A stretch of 64,000 bases of DNA from positions 34,845,537 through 34,909,536 of the forward strand of contig NC_092629.1 in the NCBI RefSeq assembly GCF_039555335.1, read 5' to 3'. This DNA is from Amphiura filiformis. Its lineage: Eukaryota; Echinodermata; Ophiuroidea; Amphilepidida; Amphiuridae. The notes under the pieces were generated by a model. That model saw only the letters and a program-made list of their open reading frames with translations. It searched no databases and was not told the DNA's origin. This document shows positions 32,561-46,523 of this stretch, in pieces (position 1 is the stretch's first letter; each line of letters starts with the position of its first letter). Made by a program: the position numbers and the translations under genes.

Positions 32561-33796
32561 ATATTGGAATTGAAATCATAAATTTGAAAATGGATTGAAA
32601 TCAATTTTGGGGGTTTTCATCTCAATGCATTGAAATTGGAATAAATAAATTGACTTAGATTGGAATTTAGATATTAAATTGTGAGCAATGAAGAATGTAT
32701 TGGAGTTGAACATTTGAATTGAAATGAATTTTAAGATGCACTTTGAGGCTGCATTCCATAGTGCAGCAAAAATTAAATTCTGCCAACATAAAACTTTGGC
32801 TTCAACTGAGAGGTATGCGACCCTTGAAAGAAAGGTCGACCCCTGAACTGAAAGTATCTTCGCTTTGGGGGAAATTCTCCTACCATAAATTTATACACGA
32901 CAACTCGCAGTGTACTGTAAACATGTGATGGCATCTCTTACGACGCGACGTACCAGTATTTTATTAAATAATTTTCTCAGTTTTTGATTAATTGATTTCG
33001 TGAATATCAATATTTCTAATAATACACTTTAGTTTTTAGCTCAAGGCATTATTACAACGCACAGTAGATAATTGTATTGGCCGTGTCAACAGTTCTATCG
33101 TCTTTTCTTGCCGATGATGATGAATTAAATCCGTGCAGATGCCGTCACTTTCCGGGACTTCATTTGTTGCGTTGGTAACCAAATAGTGTACATCTGCCTG
33201 ACATCTGCTCGTGTTCAGCATGCATCTTGGAGAAATAATTTCATTTCAACATCGGTTTGATTTTATACTATAGTCATTTGCAGCTCTACTGTTTCTCATG
33301 GAGAGAAAACACATTTTACTATTATTTTTGAAAATACGCTTTTGTAACAACTTTGATTCATCGAATATTAGAAATGCTTCTGTCGACTTGAAATTAAAAC
33401 TGGCTGCGTCTTTTAATTCCAATGAATATCTGCGGCGGCAAAAGTTAACAGAATCACGTATGATAATGTCAATTTGGAATATATTTGTGTAGGAATTTTA
33501 CCCCGGGTACTACTACTACCGAGTTCTACTAATGTCTGTTATATAAAAAGCTATAAAAGCTTGTTTTCTGCATGTCGATATGATGTAAAAATGTTGAACT
33601 ATAGTCCAAACGAAGTTTTGACATCCACATAATCATGGGTTGATTTCATTCGACGATTGTCATATTCATATCCAAATAAATATATTTGCGGACATGGACT
33701 GACAACGTTCAACAGAATAGAACTAAGGTTTTGAATGGATTTTTCACTTTACCAAAAACACTCTCATAGTAGGTAGGAGATACTTTGAACTCTACA

Positions 33797-34397
33797 ATGA
33801 ACAGTTTCAGGAAACCCCGAAATGGACCCAAATCAATCAAGGCCATCAGCCGTGGTATGGGACTTGGTATGTCCCTACTGCCCAACCAACCTATACAAAC
33901 CACAGCTATACCTCAAACTCCAGCGGTCTGTACGGCAGCGGTAAAATGGAAAAACAAGATCAAACCGCCTGATCCCGATAAAGTTGGCATCATTGAAAAA
34001 GATGAAAACCGAACATCAGATGGTAATAAATATGATAAACAATGGTCAGATTTAGTGAATAAATCACCCCCACCTAATGGAGGTAAAGCATCTGATTCGA
34101 AAGATCCTTCAACTTCCAAAGAGGCTCCAGATGGAGAGCCTCCACGGACTCCCAATGAAGACACGAATTCAACAGCAAGGGCTTCCTTGGTGTCCGCTGA
34201 AGTCGACAAATCGCCTGTGCATAGCATCATCCCGCAACCTCAGCAGCAAAGACAAAAGATTCAGGAGGAGGACAAAGATGCTGACAAATCCAACGAGGTT
34301 ACACTAGCGGAGAGCCAACTCATCATTGCTATACCGTGCATGCCACTATCTCTGGCGGTCATATGTCTGATTCTCAATATTTTCATGCCTGGAACAG
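33797..34397 (+). CDS. Stum/SPEC3 alternative first exon A
   Basis: ATG at 33797 (an upstream in-frame TTG was not used). The 200 codons comprise a basic start, the motif AIPQTPAVCTAAVKWK at residues 37-52, an acidic Pro/Ser/Lys-rich stretch, and the membrane segment after SQLIIAIPCMPLSLAVICLI. The donor GTAGGTTGCA is followed after 11 nt by a family A MITE. Confidence 0.82.
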
Positions 34398-37300
34398 GTA
34401 GGTTGCAATGGGCTAGTTGAAATCCATACACCCCCTGTGGAAAACATGATCTTAATCTCCCACATAGGGGGTGCAGATTTCAAATGGAGGCACTCATCAT
34501 GCTTATTTTAGGTCCCGGATTTAGGTATTCCCATTTGCGATTCACACTCCCTGTGTGGGAGATTAAGGTCATGTTTTCCATAGAGGGTTTCAACTGGAAT
34601 CGCCCAGTTTATAGTTTGTTTTTCATGAAATTTTACAGTAACTTGAATGATATTTTAATAAATTTATTTGTTTAAAATGCGACTTGAATGAAGAGCTTAG
34701 TGTAAAAAGCCAACAAACCCAAAAATCCAGTGAATATTTGAAAACTATGATCAAATATATTCTTATTATGTTCTTTATTTCGAATCAAGAGAAAAATACT
34801 TGTGTTTTTGCATCTGAACTCGTCAACATGTTCAATGCAAAATGTCACCAAAAAGTTAGTAGATTACGGCATATTATACTATACCCCATGAAGCGTGGTC
34901 GACATAAAATCCGATACCCTTATCAAGTCATATGAAAAATATGAAATCATGATACTTGCACAATTCCTGCACAATAATTTTTCCAATTTAATACGATCCT
35001 TGAGTCCTGGTTTAACGGCAGCAGATCTAATATTTGCAGAATAATTTAATAGCGATCTGGAAATGTGCCCTTCTCTAAGAGCATTGCCAAACCAAACAAA
35101 CTGTTCAAAGAAAACGAAGAATGGCATTTCTTAATATCTAAGTAGGAAATAAGAAAGGTCCTAGGATATAACCCTGGGGTATCCCAGACAGAAATGGGAT
35201 GAAATTTAAGGCAGAGATTGAAGACAAATTGACACAACCCCCCCCCCCAAATAGTGCCGCTCATAGTTATATCAAAAAGTCACTAGTATAAGTCCGCTTG
35301 GTCTGTTCTAGACTGTTTGTAATCTCATAATCATAGTTTTACTGTACCTGAATGAATGATAAACTTCACAAACGAGCTGATCAGATACTGTGTGCGTTCG
35401 TTTGGGAGGTATATTATTTTCTGCTCCCAAAGAAAAGTGCATCATTATTGTAATCAGTTGGGTACAAAAACTCATGTCCCACAACTTGAAGTCAAAATTT
35501 GAGCTGTGCTTGTTTAATGAGGGTCATGAGCTATGCCATTGGAAATGATACTATATAATTATAATGAACGATGTTAATGCATCTCATTCATCAATACGAT
35601 GTATTTGGCAATTTCAGTTGAAATCCATGCACCCTCTATGGAAGACGTGACCTTAATCTTCTACACAGGGAGTGCGAATTTCAAATGGGTTAACCTGAAT
35701 GGGTGACTCCGTTTCAAATCTACACTCCTGTTTGGGAGATTAAGATCATGTCTTCCATAAGCATGATAAGGGGTGTATGGATTTCAACTTAAATAGCCCA
35801 TTATTGTCATTATTAGGAAATGGACAGCAGATCAATCTTAAGACAACAAACGGTGTAATTATTCTTTTCAAACAATACAGTAAAAGTAGTTAATAATAGG
35901 TGTTGCGCATTTGTTGCCATGGTTTCCAGCTAATGCAACGGCTAATGAGCTTTAATGTTATCCGTTTTTGCAACAATTCTCCATATTTTTGATATACCGC
36001 GATGCAATCGTACGTGCAATCATGTTATATGATATCACTGGTCTGCAAACTTAAAAGGTCGTGTTTTCGTTTGGAATGAACATGCTCTCAGAAGTCAAAA
36101 TATCCTCCAAGTATAGGCCTACATCTTATACCAATTCTGAATGTGTCGACATCTCTCTAGCTTCAAATACTTTGCCGCTGTTTTTGATCCCTGCATGTGA
36201 AGGTCCTTGTTTGGAAAAAATTGCAGATGTTAACTACGCCGCAACTTTTCGGGGAAGAGGTTTCCTTCCATGCCTTGCTTGGCGTGATCCTTTTATGGCT
36301 GCCAACAACATCTCCATGATTACTTCGCAAATCTTGGTGACAGTGAAGCTATCTGCATTATTACTTCTGTAATCAATGGTTAAACCATTATATCATAAGT
36401 TGTCAGAAGGCTACATTCATACTTGACTAGCTTCCCATGATTTGCCGCTGTTTTGGATCCAGGCTTTGAAGAAGGTCTTCGGTTGTAAAGAAAATGGAAA
36501 TGTTAGCCAATCTGTCAGAGATACTAGTGTAGTATACCGTATCTGTTTATGATCTTACTTGTATATACATGCATTATAAATTATAATACTCTGATTGATA
36601 ATTACGCGTACACTCTCTCACACAATTCATCTGTTTGGACTAGTACCTGAAAGAAGGAAGGATCACGATGACGTCAATATCCAGGTGGCTAGCTGACAAG
36701 AAAATAACAGATCAGCCACGCATTGTACACTTTGACAACTATGCCATCCCCAGAACGCCTGCTGTATGTACAGCCGTTGCTAAATGGAAGAGTTTGCTCA
36801 AAGGTCCTGTTATAATTGAAGAGTTTGAGCTCAATCAGAAAAAGGCTGATGCTGAGGAAGCGGCGAGTGGTGTCCCGAAAGCTGTCAACGATGACAAGAC
36901 GCTAGACGAAGCTGAAAGATCTGCGGAAGAGATTCCAGCTACTATTGGCAAGAAAAATGTAAGCGGAGACGTCGACGTTCCTCCTATTGGCGATGTTGGA
37001 AGCGTGCAACAAAGCAACGGACAGAAGGAAACGAGCCTGCGTGGCCGCAGTGATGGTGGAAGCGTGCAACAAAGCAATGGACAGAAGAAACAACGAGTCG
37101 CTAAGAAAGGTTATCTCTCGTATCAACGTGTTAATGTCTATGGAGGGAATACGAAGAAGGGAATGCTTCACAAACAAGGCAGTGTTAAGAAGAGTGTCAT
37201 CATTACGCGCACAGAAGCAAAGAATAAAAAGAACGCACGTTTTGCGACTAGTCGAAAGGAAGAAAAATCTTACTTACCTTCGGCAAGTATTTCAAATAAC

Positions 37301-39677
37301 GCAAAGAGTAAAGGAAAGAAAAGTATGATGAGACGAGTCCCGCCTGATAACAAAGGCGCAAATGGTAGGAAATTTAAAGGTGCCCGTTTCGCATGGCGAA
37401 GCGAGAGTGAGGAAGAACGTGCACTGTTGAAAGCTGATAACCAAGAAAGACCGAGTGAAGATGCCAGCCCATCTTCAGCAGGAGAGATGGCAAGTCCTGA
37501 ACCAGGAAACTCGCTAGCAGTGTCTGCGAATGATATTCAGATCAAAGGTAGCAAGGAAAGCAGTGACACAACAGCATCGCCTGGTGCCAATCTTGAAGAA
37601 AATAGCGAAGAAGCAAGCAAGAAATTAAATACAGGCTTAGCACCACCAGCTGCAGAAGTGGAGCGGCCAGAGTCAGCACCAGTTTATGGACAAATTGTGC
37701 AACATGAGCGGAAGGTGGAAGTCCGCGTCATCACTGAGGAATGGGAAGATCACAAGTTGATTGCAGCCATACCATGCCTGCCTATCCTGCTTGCTGTCAT
37801 GTGTTTGATTCTTAATACCATCGCCCCAGGAACAGGTAGGAAGGTTCTTTTCTGCACCATTATCACTACTTGCATTTAGATTCTCCACGTCTTCCTGCAC
37901 CTAGACACAGCACCAGGTGACATATTTATCACTCTCGATGCACCATTCTGTAACTCTATCCGCGCGGATGTCCACTGCAGACGACAAGTTTCATTTTTTT
38001 TTAAATTCAAAGATGTTGAAATTGTACATTTTCATGAGCATAAAAAACGCATTACAGTGAGTACAAACAAGACTTGTATTGGTTCAGTGGTTCTTGAGAT
38101 AGCTCTTGGTGGTTTAAGAAAATGTATACGTTAAAGCCTATGGCCAACACTCTATACTGCCAGGGCTGGTATTTTGAGGGGCCTGGGCCAGGCCAAAATT
38201 TGGAGGCCCCAAACTCAACGCGAGGAAGCCATGTGCACTCAAGTCGCCAAAATAGTTAGAACAATTAGCCCCCCCCCCTGCGTTGAGCATGTGATAGATC
38301 GATCACTTGAAGACAGGTTTTACAAGGGTACCAAGGAATACCCTATCGAATGACTTTGAATTTACCGTGTGACATGAAAATGTTGTTATTTTATGAAGAA
38401 CAACTTTGAATTTTGATCAACTTACGTACAGATAGGGCATACTATATTTTGGTGAAAGAACCTGCCTACGGGTCCAGGGAATAGAGTCTTTGTTTAGTAT
38501 TTTCATACCTTTGGAGGAAGTAAAAAGTATAGGTCTGTCAAAGGCTGACTTACAAAATGATTTTCCTGATAGAAGATATAAAAAATATCATTCCACACCC
38601 CATTATGAGAAATTGAAAGATATTGTATTCTTTCAACTTTATTTTTAGCTATCTTGAGTAGATAGCAAGCTTCTCAAGCTTCTCAAAGTTTGATATAGGG
38701 GCCTACATGTAAGGTATGAAAATACCAAAATGAACTTTTCCTGGTCACGCATCCCCATCCACACACACATTTCTCATCACACCAAAAGACCGTTCTTTTG
38801 GTTCTAATTCACGAAAGGAAGCCGATTATGTTAATTTTTCTACTATCTTCAGTAGACAGCATGCAGGCTTTTTTCACAAAAAAAGTTGATAAAACTTGAA
38901 AATACTAAAACCAACTTTCTTGATCATCACCCATTTGAGAATTTCACAATTTAGTTTGCCTTTTCAATTTTAATTTTTGCTATCTTGAGTAGATAGCATG
39001 CTTCTTAATTAAAGGTTTCCAAAAAAGTTACTAAAATTCCAAGAAAACCTTTCTTCGGTCACGCACCACACATCCCCCAACACAAACCTGTACATCCACA
39101 TTTCCCCTCGCACCAAAAGGCCATTTTTTCCAATTTTAATTCATGAAATTGGAGGAAAATATTATTAATGCTTATTATTTTGTCTGCTATCTTCGGTAGA
39201 CAGCAAGGGGTTTTCCAAAATATGTGAAAATACCCAAATAAACTTTCCTGTTCACCCCTTTTTTTGAGAAATTGAAAAAGACATGCAGCACACAGATCGC
39301 CTATTTTTTGTCTAGTCCAACTTCGAAAAAATCAAAAATGGACCTTCCCTTTTATAAGAACTTTATTCATTTCAGAAATTGAAAATGAACTTTTCCCTTC
39401 AATATATATAGGCCTATAAGGGAACTTTATCAGAATAGTATAAAGTTTAAAATATTTTTTCACATGGCGAAAAAAAATTCCGCAAAGGAATAAAGTCGGT
39501 AGGCCTAAGTCTGCAATATACCACGTCTATTTTTCCTACACCAGAATAATTATATTTCAACGCGGAATAAAGGACATTTTATTCCTATAATACCTCTTAC
39601 CTCTATATCCCCCACAAATGTTGATTTCATGTCCTGCGGGGCTCTACTATAGTACTATATCATCATTATTGTTATGA

Positions 39678-39761
<84 letters not shown>

Positions 39762-42363
39762 GTTATAATAATAATAATAATAATAATAATTATTATTATT
39801 ATTATTATTATTGATATTGTTGTTGTTGTACTGTTATCATTATTATAGTATTCAAATTTATATTGTTATTACATGTATTATTATCCTCCTCACTATCATC
39901 GTTATTCCTTTACATGAGTACATGTATAGGCTTATTATTTGAACTTCGTAGCATGAAATTATTTAAGTTTTATTTTACATAAATAGGGCCTATGATAAAG
40001 AATTAAGGTTATACGATGTATTGTTGGTCGACGCAGCAGAAAAAAAAAGTAGTTAACAGCATCTTGCGAATGGTAGTGAGATTTAGCAAAATTGCATTGC
40101 TCAATTCATAGCGAGCGTGTAGAAGAATTCAAATATCACAGATACAGACCTACTTTTGTAGGTCCTGTGGTTCTTGAGTTATGTTGTAAAGAGGGCTGAA
40201 ACAACAACACTTTTGTAAAACGTACATAACTCATTAACAACAATAAATTAAGCAAGTTTTCAAAGTATGATGATTTGTAGAATGAACTTTTGCAAAACAC
40301 CAAAGTGTTATTTTTGTGGCGCCCTCTACGGAGGGGCCACATATAGGCATGTACTTTGTGAAATCTTCTAATTTCAGTCTTGCTAGATTTACTCCTTAAT
40401 TGTTTTGCTAAAATTATGCCCAGCTCAGAAATAAAACCACAATATGCTAGGATTTTATTTTATTATTGTTTTCTGATATGCACGGGATAAAATGATGTGT
40501 GTATATTCTTTGTTTAAAATACAAAATTAATGGACTTATAAAAACACCAAATAACCCGTGACCTTTGTATGGTTTAAACCAGTTTACCGCCTCTTAGAAC
40601 CCGATAGACGGTGACATTTGACCATTCTAATTATGTATGTTTTGAACATGTTTGCACATGAACTAGTTGTTTACAGTGTGAAGAATCTACAACATGCTCA
40701 TCTATCAGGGCACAGTTCTTTAACCCCAATACATTTGTGCATTCATTGAATGACCTTTGAAAATGTGAAGCAAATTAAGGTCAAATTTTGCACTATGATT
40801 GTTTAATTGAGGTTATTGATAATATAGTGATTGCACACAGTGCACCTAATCCTTAAACAAACACCAATTAATTATAGTTGACCAACACAGCCACTGACCA
40901 AACATGAAATCACTAATGGTTTATGTGCTTGAATACAGCTCAGTATCTTTGTGGTGACTATCTCTGATAAAAAACAAAACATTAATTAACGAAAATCAAC
41001 CCTGGTCAGCAGAGAAAGGAATAAATTTGGAAGACATGACTGTGTTGAAGGTCAGAAGTTTATTTGCAAAAATAATATTTATTGTAATATGCCTAACTGC
41101 TGGGATGGGTTCCTAGCAAGGTAAAGTGAAAGAAACCCCAATGGCTATTTTGTCTGTTTAAAATAGAGTTCTATGGCCGACTTAAAGTCATAATTATGAC
41201 GTAATTTTGTTATTTATTAATTAATTTTTAGCAGAATTAATAACATAAAATGGGCTGTGCCGTTTCATGAAGAATAACGATCGATCTTACCCTTGATTTA
41301 ACAGGCCTGTCAATTTCTTGGTATTGTTTGATATGAAAGGAGGGTATGATTGTTTTGTATTAGTTTAAGTATTTCCTAGCCTCTCTTAGCCACATGGTTG
41401 GCTACAAAAGACACAGAGTAGCCTATACCTTATAAACTGGCATGAGTGCGCCGACCCCAAGTTTTCAACATTTCAGGATTGTTTCTGGACGGAGGTCGGG
41501 TGAAAAACGAAATTACGTTTACATGACTTTGTCGAAATTCGTCGTGTGACAAGAATGAGTGTATAGATGACTAGGGGAAGCTTACTTATTTGTGTCTTCT
41601 AGATATCCATCATATACCCTAGGCCCTGATAACGAAATTCAACAATATTCAATATCCAAAGCAATATCCTCACTACAACGGCCCCCAAAACAGAACTCCC
41701 ACCCACATAATCGCAAATTGATACGAAAGCTTCATTCCATGAAGCATTTCTCTCATTTGATCATCTTCTACTCTTCCCTAAAAAATCATTATAATACCAA
41801 ATCTAATCACCATGGAATTCACCATATCCCGTCCAGCTCACATTGGGCGCCACAATCCTTTTTAAAGGAATTTTTATTCAATAATATATTGATTCAGATA
41901 ATCGACCAACAATACCTCGTATACCCTTAAGATACGATATATTTGTTTATAGCATTATTACATAGGTGTATAATTGTCTACACACTCTGCATGAAAAATT
42001 CCGGTACAACTATATAGCTCGCAGCATGTTTAGACCAACGCACTGTTCATATAATATCATATTCATTACCGCATAATTATTCAACAGTTTATGGGTCATG
42101 AACTTGACGGCGGTTGATGATGGTATACATGTCTATGATTAAAACTAAACTAAAAATTATCATCTCAAAGAAACGGAATGACCATCAGAATTAGATGCGA
42201 ACTTCTAATAAAAATACTAAGCCATAATAAATGTAGGCCTACAACCTTTTATAATGAGTTAAGTCGTTTTTTTTTTCAAACCCGATTTATTGGTATAATT
42301 GTTGGATCCCAATTTTACCCTCCCATCAGGGCTAATAATCATTGCACAGCCCCTTATCATTAT

Positions 42364-42418
<55 letters not shown>

Positions 42419-45400
42419 GAGGACAATGACCGGGGGTCATCATCATGATGGTGATCCGTTTATTAACCTATGCCTGTGGGGTTGTGTGTGTGTGTGTGCA
42501 TGTGCTTTTGAGAACTATTGCTTTATTTGGTTCAAAACCGTGAACATGCAGGTATTTGCCAACATTTTGGCAGCCGCAGTCACTGCTTTATCTTTCTCCC
42601 CCACACCATCCATCCTCACCTGCTCACACTCCTTTCCTTGTCTAGGCCTATAGCTCCCTTGCCATAAGCAATGATAGGGGAACCAACCTGTTTGGTGAAC
42701 CTTTCTCTGTGAACCATGCAAGCTCATGCAGGAAAGCTATCGTGGTATAGTCTAGCACTCATACAAAGAAATATAAAACACAGTGGATTATTTTATTGAG
42801 GCAAAATATATGAACAAATTTATCGAACCTGTCTAAATGTCAGACAATGATGAATTATACTCATAATTGGTGACTTTATAATATCCGTTTTTTGCATGTA
42901 TGGCAGGTTGTATGTGCCAAATATTCAGTTTTAAACGTGTCCTTTGCTCTCTCATAAAATCCATTTAGAGCATGTATGACAGGCCATAGGTGTCAAAAAT
43001 CACAATCCCTCATAAATTGTCGCTTTATACACTTTCTTCTGGCAACATTGTCCACTTTTATCATGTATGGCAGGCCTTAGGTGCCAAAACTTCACATTTG
43101 TAACTTGTCGCTATTTCTACCGGTACCATCATGATGATGGTCGTTTGGGGACAACCTAACTTGAACGATCGATGAGGTCGTATAAAATAAACTAGTCTCG
43201 GTATATGAAGAGCTTATTTCCAAACCGTGTTAAGTCCACTATCCCACGTTTCTGATTTCCCTGTGCGATATTGCAATGTGTTGTGATGCTAGGTATTATA
43301 ATTTCAGTTGGATGTCCCATTACAAAGCAAACAGTGGACGGACGCACAGTAACAATACTGATGAGGCCTTTGTTTTCCAAATGACAACAATAGTCTGCAT
43401 ATTGTTATGCAGAATTGTTATGGTAAATAATAGCTTGTTGATGGTACAACTCATTGTTGCTAATGTCAAACTTGTCAAAGTAATTGTGATTGTATCTCAC
43501 AAGTAAATGAGACACATATGGGGTTGTGAATTTAACACGGATTGGAAATAAGCTCTCGTTATGCAAGTTTAACATTTTAATCAAATTATAATTAAAATTT
43601 TACATAATTTGGTAAACATTACATAATATTTTACTTGATTTATTACGAGGGTCTAATACTTACATAACGTTAAAAATTGATCTGTGTACGTAACGTACCG
43701 TATGCGGCGTATGACAAACGAGACACATCTTGCAGATAGTACAGTAGGCCTGGGCCTAGGGGGGGGGGGCTTAACACAAATGACCATACGGATATGTTCC
43801 CCCGGAAAGACCCCCTCCCCTTTTTGGATATCACAGCTCCGAAAGACCCCTATAAATTTGACCAAAATAGAGCTCCGAAAGACCTTGATCATGTTGATTT
43901 TGATCATTTCAGCTCTAAAAGACCCTAAATTGTTCATTCCTCACATTTCTGGATTTTTAGGCGATTTTCAACCAGAAAGCCAAGAAAGACCCTTGATTTT
44001 GACTGTTCACAGCTCAAGAAGACGCCCTTTTTACTTGTTCGCAGCTCCAAAAGACCTCTTTTCCCGGTACGCCGTCAGCTCCCAAATACCCACCACCTCA
44101 AAATTCCGGGGGAACATACCCACCAAAAATAGTATAATGTGCCCCGGAGGCCTATATATCTTTTTTTTGTCCTGTCCCTTTTAAAAAACAAATGTTTTTC
44201 TTTTGTTTTACAGGTACCATCATATCCAGTTTTAGTTTGTTATGCTGCAATAAGCAACAGACTGATGGGACAAATAAAGGAAAGAAGGAATCAGCTGTGG
44301 ACCTTATGATCACCAATCTATGCGTCGGTATTTCACAATTATTTACAGTTACTTTCTTCTTCATTGGATTCATATGGAGTGTCACGTGGGGCGTATTCAT
44401 GGTGCAATTTGCTTGTAAGTAAAAGACCGTAGGCAGGGGCGTAATTCTTGGTGAGCAGGGGGAAAAGTAAACATTGGGAGGGGGACAAAGACGAATAAAA
44501 TTGTTTTTGGGTTGCATCATCATTTTTGATGCCGTGTTTTTTCAGAGACTGTACACATTTGTTTTTTAGGTCGGGGGGGAATGTATATCTTCAATACACG
44601 AAAGGATCATTTTTTCCAAATGATGCTCGGCCTTTCCTCCCAGCTACGGCATTAGATTGTTTACTTCGAGGACTGTTAAATATCACAAATATAAATTTTT
44701 AATAATTTGCCAAAAATTTTGTATTGGGCATATATCGCGAATTAAAAAAAAAATCAAAATTATTCTTATAATGACATTCCTCGTCTACAAAATGCAATTT
44801 GGTGTGTCTGATGTGCACCCAGGTCCCACAATTACAAACAATGCCATGCAAACGTCGCTCTTCGAGCCCTTAAGGGTGATCAATAATGTTATTGTTAACA
44901 TCCGTAGATATTCTTGTTCACTGTAAGGCTAGCTTCAGACTCCATATTGTACGTACAATATTGTATGTACAATACTTTTCGTGACGTCAAAAATTATTGC
45001 ACGTGCAATAAATATACGTGCCACGACTAGTTGAATCAGATTAAATAACGCGCTATAACCCTGACGGTTCATTGTTTGCTAAATCCAAGCGAGGACACCA
45101 GAAAATCTATGCAAGATAAATTTCTACTGCTGCTGATGAAAAATCCTAGAGTGCGTTTGGAGGTTTTTTCTGCACTTTACCAGTAGGCCTAATAAATTCA
45201 TAAAAAAATAAAAATCAAATAAAGATTTAGGGTGAATGTTTTTAATCACTGCTCATCTGATCCACTTTCCCAGGAAACTAAATACCGATACTCCTTAGTT
45301 TTTCCCTGACTTTCCAGACATAATTATGAGTAAATATCAAATTTAATGTTTACAAAACAATAAAATATATATACATTCGTTTGCATTTTGTACATAAATA

Positions 45401-46488
45401 TTAATATTAATAATGTACAAACATTAAAAAAGGGGCCTAAGAGTATGTCTATTTTTAATCATACTAATTCCGCCATGCCCAAACATATTTTATATAATAT
45501 GAAATTGTGTAATGGCACCCAAATTACAAACAAAAATAAAAACAAATTTGTTATCAAATACACTAGGCCTATGTTGTATTACAGGAATTTAATAGATGGT
45601 GCATTTTAATTAATAAATAGATTAACACGGGTAATGGACGATAAATATTTGGCAATACCGGATTTACCACAGAGCCAGTGGATAAAGAAATTAATTACAA
45701 TTAAAACAAATTAAATGAGAAAATGAAAGCAAGGACATTTTGGTGTTCAAAGTTCCGGTTCAAAGTATTGTTTTAGAATGCGAAGGAGTCCTAAATGTTA
45801 TCCTGGCCCAGGACACTGATTAATGTAAATTCGATTTATAGTTATTTTATCTACTTTTGCCACCATTCAACCTGTTCAATGTGATTTGTGCCTATTTTAA
45901 TACAATTCCGAAATCTGACGTATGAACGTTGTATCGGTCCACAAACTATGATCCGAGACTATTTCATATGACACGGTTGTATGGATTTCAAAAGATCGGT
46001 CCTATAATAGATATCGATTAGAGAATTACAGCATGAGGCTTTGAGGATGCCGTAATCCTCTTGACAATCAACCAATCAGAGAGACATATTTCAGAAATAT
46101 GTTCGTATCGTTGAAACTCTTTCAAATCTATATTTCAAATATATATTTCAAGTAATCTCGTTTCACATTAACACGTTTATGGATGTATTGGGATGATCAC
46201 TGTAGGTCTATAACATACACCATCATAACATGCCTCAACGATATCAACATGTAAAAAGCTGTTGCAAATTCATAACACAACGTGTTATTATGTATAATGT
46301 TATATGCCAAAACTTTAAAAAACAATAAAAATATCAATCAAATCAAAACCAGAATAAATACATAGGCCTACAAATAATACTTAAGAAACTGACTAAATCA
46401 ATATATGACTAAATGTCGGTATAAATGAATCGCTAAATCAATTAATCAATCAGTAATCAATCAATCAATCAACCAATCAATCAACCAA

Positions 46489-46523
<35 letters not shown>

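Noticed and set aside
33913..34230. Minus-strand frame opposite Stum exon A
   Set aside because: Shadow of the plus-strand exon.
36061..36372. 103-residue open frame before exon B
   Set aside because: Overlaps one copy of a direct repeat; the second copy is not open in the same frame.
42178..42429. Poly-histidine protein
   Set aside because: The (TCA)n microsatellite translated in one frame.
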